In this document: positions 1 through 5,742 of the stretch, one piece after another | How the letters are laid out: each line of letters begins with the position of its first letter | How positions within the stretch are numbered: position 1 is the first letter of the stretch | From: Pseudomonadota bacterium | GTDB lineage: Bacteria; Pseudomonadota; Gammaproteobacteria; Burkholderiales; Casimicrobiaceae | Length of the DNA stretch: 7,090 bases | Direction of reading: 5' to 3' | Assembly: GCA_022709775.1 (NCBI GenBank) | Contig: JAKLIE010000087.1 | Span: 1-7,090, forward strand | Position numbers and translations under genes: made by a program | Notes under the pieces: model-generated | Seen by the model: only the letters and a program-made list of their open reading frames with translations | What the model was told of the DNA's origin: nothing | Database searches by the model: none

Positions 1-1085
1 ATCCGCCCCGGCGAAGGCACGAACGTGTACGGATCCTCGGCGTTGATCCGGCACTCGATCGCGTGCCCCTTGCGCGCGATCTCGCGCTGGCGGAACGCGA
101 GCTTCTGCCCTGCGGCGATGCGGATCTGCTGCTGCACGATGTCGATGCCGGTCGTGGCCTCCGTCACCGGATGCTCGACCTGCACCCGCGTGTTCATCTC
201 GATGAAATAGAACTCGTCTTCCTGGTAGAGGAACTCGAACGTGCCGGCGCCGCGGTAGCCGATCTTCCTGCACGCCTCGGCGCACCGGTCGCCGATGCGC
301 GTGAGGAGGCGCGGCGGAATGCCTGGCGCCGGCGCCTCCTCGATGATCTTCTGGTGGCGCCGCTGCATCGAGCAGTCGCGCTCGCCCAGCCACACCGCGT
401 TCTTGTGCTCGTCGGCGAGCACCTGGATCTCGATGTGGCGCGGGGTCGTCAGGAACTTCTCCATGTAGACGGTCGGGTTCCCGAACGCCGCCTGCGCCTC
501 GCCGCGCGTGAGCGTCACCGCGGACAGGAGCGCCGCCTCGGTGTGCACCACGCGCATGCCGCGGCCCCCGCCGCCGCCCGCAGCCTTGATGATGACCGGA
601 TAGCCGACCGCGCGCGCGATCCTGACGATCTCCTTCGGGTCCTCGGGCAGCGCGCCCTCGGAGCCTGGCACGCAGGGAACGCCCGCCTTGGTCATCGCGG
701 CCTTCGCGCTGACCTTGTCGCCCATCAGCCTGATCGTGTCGGGGCGCGGGCCGATGAACACGAAGCCCGAGCGCTCGACCTTCTCGGCGAAGTCGGCATT
801 CTCGGAGAGGAACCCGTAGCCCGGGTGGATCGCCTGCGCGTCGGTCACTTCCGCCGCGGAGATGATGGCCGGGATGTTGAGGTAGCTGTGCGACGAAGGC
901 GGCGGCCCGATGCACACCGACTCGTCGGCCAGCCGCACGTACTTGGCGTCGCGGTCCGCCTCGGAATGCACGACGACGGTCTTGATGCCCATCTCGCGGC
1001 AGGCGCGCTGCACGCGCAGCGCGATCTCGCCGCGATTGGCGATCAGGATCTTGTCGAAGAGCTTGTCCTGCTTTGCGATGACCAC
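1..1085 (-). CDS. accC: Biotin carboxylase subunit of acetyl-CoA carboxylase (partial, C-terminus outside window)
   Basis: AccC carboxylates the biotin carried on AccB using ATP and bicarbonate, the first half-reaction of malonyl-CoA synthesis in the cytoplasm. The minus strand reads 361 codons without a stop to the window edge; the family is about 450 residues, so some 90 are missing. Seen from the GTG at 1085: the N-terminal motif [11 protein letters not shown] (residues 12-22), the ATP-grasp glycine loop [11 protein letters not shown] (168-178), and [13 protein letters not shown] (297-309) with the catalytic Arg300 and Glu304. Counterparts of E. coli Lys116, Lys159, His209, Lys238, Glu276 and Glu288 fall at 124, 167, 217, 246, 284 and 296, a constant offset of +8. 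The GTG is the only usual start codon between the accB stop and the conserved domain, but it lacks a Shine-Dalgarno sequence, and the family's usual first Met falls on a CTC codon (1061-1059). Identity is certain; the start is not. Confidence 0.95.
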   Translation of the reverse strand, partial: MVIAKQDKLFDKILIANRGEIALRVQRACREMGIKTVVVHSEADRDAKYVRLADESVCIGPPPSSHSYLNIPAIISAAEVTDAQAIHPGYGFLSENADFAEKVERSGFVFIGPRPDTIRLMGDKVSAKAAMTKAGVPCVPGSEGALPEDPKEIVRIARAVGYPVIIKAAGGGGGRGMRVVHTEAALLSAVTLTRGEAQAAFGNPTVYMEKFLTTPRHIEIQVLADEHKNAVWLGERDCSMQRRHQKIIEEAPAPGIPPRLLTRIGDRCAEACRKIGYRGAGTFEFLYQEDEFYFIEMNTRVQVEHPVTEATTGIDIVQQQIRIAAGQKLAFRQREIARKGHAIECRINAEDPYTFVPSPGR

Positions 1086-1202
1086 GATGGGGGCGGGGCT
1101 CGGGATTTCGAAGGTCGGGGACGGCGGGGGGCGTTGCCGCGGCGGGGTCGCCGGATCGGAAGGGGCGCCTGCGGTCCCCGCCCGGGCGATCGCCGGCGCG
1201 GC

Positions 1203-1676
<474 letters not shown>

Positions 1677-1682
1677 GGCGAT

Positions 1683-1688
1683 CTCACC
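1683..1688 (-). promoter_or_regulatory. Ribosome binding site of accB
   Basis: On the minus strand GGTGAG lies six bases before the accB ATG and matches the GGTGA part of the consensus AGGAGGTGA. It supports the chosen start. It sits directly after the last of the leader stem-loops (1701-1721), so folding of the leader could affect access to it; that is inference. Confidence 0.6.
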
Positions 1689-1700
1689 CGACGATTCCGG

Positions 1701-1774
1701 CCCCGCCGGCTCCGGCCGGGGCGTGGGGTGATCCCGGCGTCACCGGGACCACGAAGCGTGCCGTCGATGGCACG
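1701..1774 (-). promoter_or_regulatory. Three tandem stem-loops in the accB leader
   Basis: Read on the minus strand toward accB, three inverted repeats follow each other. At 1774-1757 the arms CGTGCC/GGCACG pair perfectly around a 6-nt loop. At 1752-1728 the arms GTGGTCCCGG/CCGGGATCAC give ten pairs including one G-U around the loop TGACG. At 1721-1701 the arms CCCCGGCCGG/CCGGCGGGG pair with one bulged G around a 2-nt loop (effectively four). Nothing resembling a U-tract follows, so simple intrinsic termination is unlikely. They could be a cis-acting RNA controlling accBC or a processing/stability element. High GC raises the chance of accidental stems, so function is inferred. Confidence 0.45.
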
Positions 1775-2043
1775 GCCGCGTCGATGCAACTGCGTGGGCC
1801 GGCGGCCATGCCGCGCCTGCCTTCCCATGACGGAAAGCGCACGAGTTTGCCGCAGTTGCGGGGGAGTTGTCCAGTCTTGACGGCAGGATCGATTCCGATT
1901 GTGCGTCGGGCACCGCGCATCCGCGTCGCGGTCCGGGCCACCCTGCGTTCCCGACCATCCCCTCGGCGAATGCCGGCCCGGGAAATTCCCCGCCGAACGA
2001 ATTGCCTGACGTTAGCGTCGCATACGCCGACTATGGATGACGA

Positions 2044-2574
2044 TCAAAGAAGTTGCTTGACGATCGAGGTGAGCTGCTCTTCCTTGAGCGGCCCGAGCTG
2101 GGTATGCGCGACCCGCCCCCCGCGATCGACGATCACGGTGAACGGGAGCGCCATCAGCGAGTTCCCGAGCGACTTCGAGAGCTCCATCGCACCATACCCG
2201 CCAATCAGCGCCGGATAGTTGAGCCCGATCTCGCCGGCAAATTGCCGGACTTTATCGGCCTGATCGACGGCGATGCCGACGAATTGCAGACCGTTCGCCT
2301 CCTGCTCCCGCTGCAGGCGGACGAACATCGGCATCTCCTCGCGGCAGGGAGCGCACCAGGTCGCCCAGAAATTGACGACCAGAACCTTGCCCGTCCATTG
2401 GGCGAGCGGCTGGTCCTTGCCGTCGGTGTCGGGTAACGCGACGCCCAGCAAGGCCGCGGCACTCTGGCCCGACACCGACGGGACGAACAGCATCGTCCGG
2501 GCGACCCATGCACCGGCTGCCAGGGCGACCACCGCGGCGGTGACCATGAGCCATCGGGACTGGTTGAGCGTCAT
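2044..2574 (-). CDS. TlpA-like membrane-anchored thiol:disulfide oxidoreductase
   Basis: This 176-residue protein is a thioredoxin-fold redox protein of the TlpA/ResA group (AhpC/TSA-Redoxin superfamily). Residues about 8-31 form one hydrophobic segment that works as an uncleaved signal anchor and puts the catalytic domain in the periplasm. The domain shows VVNFWATWCAPCREEMP, with the active-site pair Cys74 and Cys77 (WCAPC), and the cis-proline in ALPFT (Pro144). GIAVD and the central insertion after the first beta-alpha unit are typical of TlpA/ResA. Such proteins reduce periplasmic disulfides, often in cytochrome c maturation or copper delivery, with electrons from DsbD or CcdA. It lies 42 nt downstream of a stand-alone DsbD alpha domain, so the two probably work together. 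The intended substrate cannot be told from the sequence. Confidence 0.9.
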   Translation of the reverse strand: MTLNQSRWLMVTAAVVALAAGAWVARTMLFVPSVSGQSAAALLGVALPDTDGKDQPLAQWTGKVLVVNFWATWCAPCREEMPMFVRLQREQEANGLQFVGIAVDQADKVRQFAGEIGLNYPALIGGYGAMELSKSLGNSLMALPFTVIVDRGGRVAHTQLGPLKEEQLTSIVKQLL

Positions 2575-2594
2575 CGCAGCGGATCCCGCCTGAG

Positions 2595-2612
2595 AGTAAG
2601 CGCACGCTTACT
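2595..2612. repeat. 18-nt palindrome between the DsbD-alpha gene and tlpA
   Basis: AGTAAGCG and CGCTTACT are perfect 8-bp inverted arms separated by CA. The element fills most of the 42-nt spacer between the two genes. It is relatively AT-rich against its surroundings, which makes a chance origin less likely. No U-tract follows on either strand. It could be an intercistronic mRNA hairpin setting relative expression, a protein-binding site, or a scar of the deletion that removed the rest of dsbD. Confidence 0.5.
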
Positions 2613-2616
2613 TCGT

Positions 2617-3150
2617 TCAATTGAAGTATGTCTTCTTCGGGGGCGATGCATCGACCGGGGCAGACGGCCCCGCGCCGACGGGCGGCAACGGGAGGGTGAG
2701 CCGCTGCTGTTGAGGCGGATAGCAGACGCCCGCATCCGCGCAGCCCTGCGAATCGACCACGAGGGACACGCTCCCTCCCGGTTGACCGGCGGCGAGCGGC
2801 AACCGGACGACGACCGGCCCCCGGTAGGTCGCGACCCTCCCGAAGAACTCGTCCTCGATGACCTTGCCCGGAGGCAGCGCCGGCGTCCCGGCGCCCGCGG
2901 CCGCCGGCTCGACGCCGAACTTGAGCTTGTCTCGATACAGGTAATAGCCGTCGGCGACGTCGAAGCGGATCTCGAGCGTCTTCGCGTCGAGCGCGCGGGC
3001 CGACAGTCGGAACGCCTGATCCGCCGGCAGCAACTTCGGCCCCGCGGCCCACGCGGCTCCGGCGAGATCGAGCGCGGCCAGCAACATCCCGATCCCGGCG
3101 ATCCGGTGCGCGAGCGTCGCCCGCCGGTCATCCGGGGCGCGTTTCCGCAT
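2617..3150 (-). CDS. Stand-alone DsbD N-terminal (alpha) domain protein, periplasmic
   Basis: The protein (177 residues from the ATG at 3150) matches only the N-terminal, immunoglobulin-like domain of the thiol:disulfide interchange protein DsbD. A signal peptide is visible: basic start MRKRAPDDRR, hydrophobic IAGIGMLLAALDLAGAAWA, likely cleavage near residue 35. The mature part shows DGYYLYRDKLKF (67-78, the cap-loop region), EDEFFG (99-104) and the redox motif QGCADAGVCYPP with Cys137 and Cys143, which correspond to E. coli Cys103 and Cys109. Full DsbD has about 570-600 residues; the eight-helix membrane domain and the C-terminal thioredoxin domain are absent, and only 42 nt separate the stop from tlpA. 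A start at 3180 is also open but would overlap cutA by 53 nt and precede the signal peptide; 3150 overlaps by 23 nt. Its role is probably as a redox shuttle for other periplasmic proteins. Confidence 0.85.
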   Translation of the reverse strand: MRKRAPDDRRATLAHRIAGIGMLLAALDLAGAAWAAGPKLLPADQAFRLSARALDAKTLEIRFDVADGYYLYRDKLKFGVEPAAAGAGTPALPPGKVIEDEFFGRVATYRGPVVVRLPLAAGQPGGSVSLVVDSQGCADAGVCYPPQQQRLTLPLPPVGAGPSAPVDASPPKKTYFN

Positions 3151-3454
3151 CGATCCAGTCGAGGTACTCGGGCAGCGCATCGGTCAAGGAGACCGCAACG
3201 ATCTCCGGAAGTTCGTAGGGGTGGCGTTCCCGGATCGCGCGGGCGAGGGCGGGCCACGCGTCCGCGCGGGTCTTGATCGCCAGCGGGATCTCCGTGGCCG
3301 TTTCGAGCCGTCCGCGCCAGTGATAGAGTGATTGCACGGGTGCGCCGATCTGCACGCAGGCGGCGAGTCGCGCCTCGACGAGTTCGCGGGCCATGCGTCC
3401 GGCGGAGTCGGCGTCGGGAAGACTCGTCAGCACCAGGATCGCCGCGGCCGCCAA
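3128..3454 (-). CDS. cutA: Divalent-cation tolerance protein CutA
   Basis: CutA is a small trimeric protein found in nearly all life and linked to copper and other divalent-cation tolerance; its exact biochemical role is unsettled. The 108 residues cover the whole family (E. coli 112). Characteristic stretches are ARLAACVQIGAPVQSLYHWRG (28-48), LAIKTR (58-63), ERHPYELPEIVAV (76-88) and the end PEYLDWI (95-101). No ATG is near the domain start. I chose TTG at 3454 because GGAG lies five bases before it and the protein then begins right at the first beta strand. An upstream ATG at 3649 would add 65 low-complexity residues on top of fxsA and is rejected. The 3' end overlaps the DsbD-alpha gene by 23 nt, which points to translational coupling in one operon. 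Confidence 0.92.
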   Translation of the reverse strand: MAAAAILVLTSLPDADSAGRMARELVEARLAACVQIGAPVQSLYHWRGRLETATEIPLAIKTRADAWPALARAIRERHPYELPEIVAVSLTDALPEYLDWIDAETRPG

Positions 3455-3463
3455 GGAGGCTCC
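3455..3463. promoter_or_regulatory. Shared palindromic ribosome binding site of cutA and fxsA
   Basis: The nine bases GGAGGCTCC between the two divergent start codons form a perfect odd palindrome. On the plus strand AAGGAGG ends four bases before the fxsA ATG. On the minus strand GGAG ends five bases before the cutA TTG. The fxsA Shine-Dalgarno also covers two bases of the cutA start codon complement. It decides both starts. The two mRNAs must overlap at their 5' ends. Confidence 0.7.
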
Positions 3464-3856
3464 ATGCGTTTCGTCGCCGCAGCGATTGTACTGGCTTTCC
3501 CCGTCCTCGATCTCCTCGCGACCGCGCGGTTCGCGCGCTGGAGCACCGTCCCGGTCTGGGCGTGGGTCGCGGGCGGACTGGTCGCCGGCATCGCGCTCCT
3601 TCGGAGCGAAGGGCTCGCGTTCCGGTCGCGCACCGTCGCCGCGATGCACGGCGACGTGTCGCTCCTGCGCGGACTGCTCGACAGCGGGCGCAAGGTCCTC
3701 GCGGCGTTCCTCTTCATCCTGCCGGGCGTCGTGAGCGACCTGTTCGGGCTCGGGCTGCTGATGCTGCCGATCAACGTCGGGCGCGGGCTGCGCGCCGAGC
3801 CCGCGCCCGCGTTGCGCGGAGGCCCGCTAGGCGGCGACTGGCGGCGGATCGAGTAG
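3464..3856 (+). CDS. fxsA: FxsA family inner-membrane protein
   Basis: This 130-residue protein belongs to the FxsA family of small cytoplasmic-membrane proteins. The E. coli member was named because its overexpression relieves F-plasmid exclusion of phage T7; its normal cell function is unknown. Hydrophobic segments lie at about 2-20, 29-46 and 79-102. The last holds the family signature LPGVVSDLFGLGLLMLP (86-102). A Gly/Arg/Pro-rich tail follows (107-130), as is usual. The ATG at 3464 has AAGGAGG four bases upstream. A longer in-frame version from 3332 would add 44 residues without hydrophobic character and lies antisense to cutA, so it is rejected. It is divergent from cutA and convergent with lgt. 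Confidence 0.9.
   Translation: MRFVAAAIVLAFPVLDLLATARFARWSTVPVWAWVAGGLVAGIALLRSEGLAFRSRTVAAMHGDVSLLRGLLDSGRKVLAAFLFILPGVVSDLFGLGLLMLPINVGRGLRAEPAPALRGGPLGGDWRRIE
3485..3490 (-). promoter_or_regulatory. Candidate -10 element for the cutA operon
   Basis: The minus strand reads TACAAT, five of six bases of the sigma-70 consensus TATAAT, inside the fxsA coding region. Transcription would begin near 3478 and leave a leader of about 24 nt before the cutA TTG. The -35 position (3513-3508 at 17-nt spacing) reads AGATCG, a poor match, so this is only a candidate. Confidence 0.3.
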
Positions 3857-3873
3857 CCGGCTTCCACCGCGAT

Positions 3874-3890
3874 CCGCGGGCCGCCCGCGG
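3874..3890. terminator. Hairpin between convergent fxsA and lgt
   Basis: CCGCGGG and CCCGCGG are perfect 7-bp arms around the 3-nt loop CCG, placed in the 45-nt space between the fxsA stop (3856) and the lgt stop (3902). The location between convergent genes fits a bidirectional terminator. There is no T-run on either side, so it would be a non-canonical or Rho-assisted end, or a 3'-end stabilising structure. Confidence 0.45.
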
Positions 3891-3901
3891 CGCGGTCGAC
3901 G

Positions 3902-4720
3902 CTACTTCATGCGGTCGAGGATCGTCGGGTGCGCCTTCCCGGCGCGCAGGTTCGCCCACAGCATCATCGCGGCGCCCGCCGCGATCATCGGCAGCGACAG
4001 CCACTGCCCCATCGTGAATCCGAGCGCGAGCAGGCCGAGGAACGCGTCGGGCTCGCGCGCGAACTCGGCGACGAAGCGCATGACGCCGTAGCCCAGCAGG
4101 AATGCTCCCGAGACCGCGCCCATCGGACGCGCACGGCTCGCGTAGATCCAGAGGATCGCGAACAGCAGCACGCCCTCGAGCGCGAACTGGTAGAGCTGCG
4201 ACGGATGCCGGGCGAGGGCGTCGACCTGCGGGAACACCATGCCCCACGACGTCCCGGTCGGTCGGCCCCACAGCTCGGCGTTGATGAAGTTGCCGAGCCG
4301 CCCCGCCGCGAGGCCCAGCGGCACGAGCGGCGCGACGAAGTCGGTGACGTCGAGCCAGCGCCGGCCGCGCCGCCGCGCGTAGAACGAGAGCGCGACCAGC
4401 ACGCCGAGCATGCCGCCGTGGAAGCTCATCCCTCCCTGCCATACGGCGAACGCCTCGAGCGGATGCCCGAGGTAGTGGAGCGGCTTGTAGAACAGCACGT
4501 ATCCCAGCCGCCCGCCGAGGATCACGCCGAACACGCCGTAGAACAGCATGTCGTCGACGTCGTGCTCGCGCCATCCGGTCAGCATGTTGCGGCGGGCGCG
4601 CACGCGTCCGAGCACGACGAACAGCACGAACGCGGCGACGTACATGAGCCCGTACCAGCGGATCGCCAGCGGGCCCAGCTGGATCGCGATCGGGTCGAAT
4701 TGGGGGTGGACGAGCGTCAT
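3902..4720 (-). CDS. lgt: Prolipoprotein diacylglyceryl transferase
   Basis: Lgt moves diacylglycerol from phosphatidylglycerol to the lipobox cysteine of prolipoproteins, the first step of lipoprotein maturation in the inner membrane. The 272 residues match the family size, with about seven hydrophobic segments. Visible hallmarks are IRWYGLMY (20-27), [10 protein letters not shown] (69-78), [12 protein letters not shown] (95-106) with His101, the signature [15 protein letters not shown] (140-154) with the essential Arg141 (E. coli Arg143), HPSQLYQ (172-178), and [16 protein letters not shown] (210-225), where Arg215 should correspond to E. coli Arg239. The start gives the usual short N-terminus before the first helix, but I see no clear Shine-Dalgarno sequence. 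The lysR stop is 9 nt upstream, so lgt is probably translated from the lysR transcript. Confidence 0.97.
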   Translation of the reverse strand: MTLVHPQFDPIAIQLGPLAIRWYGLMYVAAFVLFVVLGRVRARRNMLTGWREHDVDDMLFYGVFGVILGGRLGYVLFYKPLHYLGHPLEAFAVWQGGMSFHGGMLGVLVALSFYARRRGRRWLDVTDFVAPLVPLGLAAGRLGNFINAELWGRPTGTSWGMVFPQVDALARHPSQLYQFALEGVLLFAILWIYASRARPMGAVSGAFLLGYGVMRFVAEFAREPDAFLGLLALGFTMGQWLSLPMIAAGAAMMLWANLRAGKAHPTILDRMK

Positions 4721-4729
4721 CGCGGGGAT

Positions 4730-5611
4730 TCAGTCGAGGGCAGAGGCGGCGCGCGCCTCCGCGACGAACGCGCGCGTGAGCGGCGAGTCGTCGGCGGTGC
4801 GCCACGCGAGCCCGATCTCGACGCGCGGCCCGCGCTCCGCCAGCGGGCGGTATACCACACCGTCGCGCCGCATGTGCTCGAGCGAGGCGGGGACGAGCGA
4901 CACGCCCATGCCGCCGGCCACCAGGCTCACGATCGTCTGCATCTGGATCGCCTCCTGGCCGATCCGCGGCGCGAAGCCCGCCTTTCGGCACAGCGCGACG
5001 ATCGCGTCGTGCAGCTCCGGGGCGACCTCGCGCGGGAACAGGATGAACGCTTCGCCGGCGAGCGCGCGCAACGACACCCGGGGCGGCCAGCGCCGGCGCG
5101 CCGGAAGCGCCGCGATCAGCGGCTCGCGGTGGAGCGGCGCGTAGGCGAGCGCCGGGTCGCGCGGGCCAGGGATCAGGAAGCCGACGTCGAGCTCGCCGGA
5201 CGCGAGCGCCGCGGGCTGCACGTCCGAGGTCGCCTCGCGCAGCGTGAGGCGGACGCCCGGCCGCCGGGCACGGAACGCCGGCACGATCCGCGGCAGCACG
5301 TTGTAGGCGGCCGTGCTGACGAATCCGATCGAGAGCGTGCCCGCCGCGCCGGCCGCGTACTGGCGCGCGCCGTCGCGGAACGCCTCGGCGTCGCGCAGGA
5401 GCCGCCTCGCCTCGGGGAGCAGCGCGGCGCCCGCACCGGTCAGGCGGACGCCGCGCGTGCCGCGGTCGAACAGCGTCGTGCCGAGCTCGGTCTCGAGCGC
5501 CCGGATCGCGCGCGACAGCGGCGGCTGCGCGATGTGCAGCGCGAGCGCGGCGCGCCCGAAGTTGAGCGCGTCGCCGACCGCGACGAAGTAGCGAAGGTGT
5601 CGCAGCTCCAT
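4730..5611 (-). CDS. LysR-family transcriptional regulator
   Basis: This 293-residue protein is a LysR-type regulator. Residues about 1-60 are the winged helix-turn-helix, with MELRHLRYFVAV, the recognition region HIAQPPLSRAIRALE (26-40) and LGTTLFDR (43-50). A linker helix runs to about 88, and the rest (from LSIGFVSTAAYN on) is the periplasmic-binding-protein-like effector domain. The N-terminus resembles the CatM/BenM-type subgroup, but the effector cannot be named. GGGAGG lies eleven bases before the ATG, a long spacing. It is divergent from the EamA transporter, and an ATAC-N7-GTAT box lies between them, so it probably controls that gene and itself. In related genomes a lysR gene often sits between lgt and ilvD; here the transporter separates it from ilvD. 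Confidence 0.95.
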   Translation of the reverse strand: MELRHLRYFVAVGDALNFGRAALALHIAQPPLSRAIRALETELGTTLFDRGTRGVRLTGAGAALLPEARRLLRDAEAFRDGARQYAAGAAGTLSIGFVSTAAYNVLPRIVPAFRARRPGVRLTLREATSDVQPAALASGELDVGFLIPGPRDPALAYAPLHREPLIAALPARRRWPPRVSLRALAGEAFILFPREVAPELHDAIVALCRKAGFAPRIGQEAIQMQTIVSLVAGGMGVSLVPASLEHMRRDGVVYRPLAERGPRVEIGLAWRTADDSPLTRAFVAEARAASALD

Positions 5612-5635
5612 CGGTATGCGTGCCTCCCCCCATAA

Positions 5636-5654
5636 TCATACCCGTCGGGTATGA
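5636..5654. promoter_or_regulatory. LysR-type operator (ATAC-N7-GTAT) between lysR and the transporter gene
   Basis: TCATACCC and GGGTATGA are perfect 8-bp arms around GTC. Inside them ATAC (5638-5641) and GTAT (5649-5652) are seven bases apart and give the T-N11-A core (T5639, A5651), the classic LysR-regulator recognition site. The region is AT-rich against very GC-rich surroundings. The site overlaps a TATGAT hexamer on the minus strand (5640-5635), a possible lysR -10 element, which would fit autorepression. Confidence 0.8.
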
Positions 5655-5678
5655 ATCGGTCCGGAATATGTATTGGAC

Positions 5679-5685
5679 GGTATGA
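5679..5685. promoter_or_regulatory. Candidate second (activation) half-site GGTATGA
   Basis: GGTATGA repeats the right arm of the operator (5648-5654) in the same orientation exactly 31 bp further right, about three helical turns. GGTATG also occurs at 5613-5618 on the lysR side. LysR regulators usually bind one strong palindrome and one weaker site nearer the target promoter, and this half-site has the right place for the latter. TTGGAC at 5673-5678 might be a -35 element; no good -10 follows. Confidence 0.4.
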
Positions 5686-5742
5686 CCGCACCCGCGCACA
5701 CTCGTGTGCTCCGCCCGCCAGCCGACCGATCCCGGTCCGATC

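Larger units (their letters stand above)
1677..2043. other. Gene-free gap between tlpA and accB (367 nt)
   Basis: I find no convincing gene here on either strand. Open frames on both strands lack recognisable motifs and read as Arg/Pro/Ala-rich translations of GC-rich DNA. In many related bacteria aroQ (type II 3-dehydroquinase, about 145 codons) occupies this place; the gap is shorter than a full aroQ, and none of its motifs (for example GPNLNLLG) can be read. Besides the leader stem-loops it contains CCGC-N4-GCGG (1850-1861), ACCGCG-N9-CGCGGT (1912-1932) and GGGAA-A-TTCCC (1980-1990). A very weak minus-strand promoter match is TTGATC (2047-2042), 17 nt, then TATGCG (2024-2019). The gap probably holds the accBC promoter and leader. 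Confidence 0.6.

Noticed and set aside
1684..1941. 85-codon minus-strand frame directly before accB
   Set aside because: Its stop overlaps the accB ribosome binding site, which could suggest a leader peptide, but the translation has no motif, no Shine-Dalgarno was seen, and the region is dominated by stem-loops.
3128..3649. cutA starting at the ATG at 3649
   Set aside because: It adds 65 low-complexity residues antisense to fxsA; the TTG at 3454 has a Shine-Dalgarno and gives the family length.
3464..3856. fxsA as part of a phage-defence system
   Set aside because: The name comes from an effect on F-plasmid exclusion of phage T7 when overexpressed; the gene is a common housekeeping membrane protein and no defence genes are near.
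3929..5635. 568-codon plus-strand frame antisense to lgt and lysR
   Set aside because: Arg/Glu/His-rich shadow of conserved genes; no domain and no ribosome binding site.
3771..5699. 642-codon minus-strand frame across lgt and lysR
   Set aside because: It is in another frame of two well-conserved genes on the same strand and its translation is almost wholly Arg/Ala; no motif.
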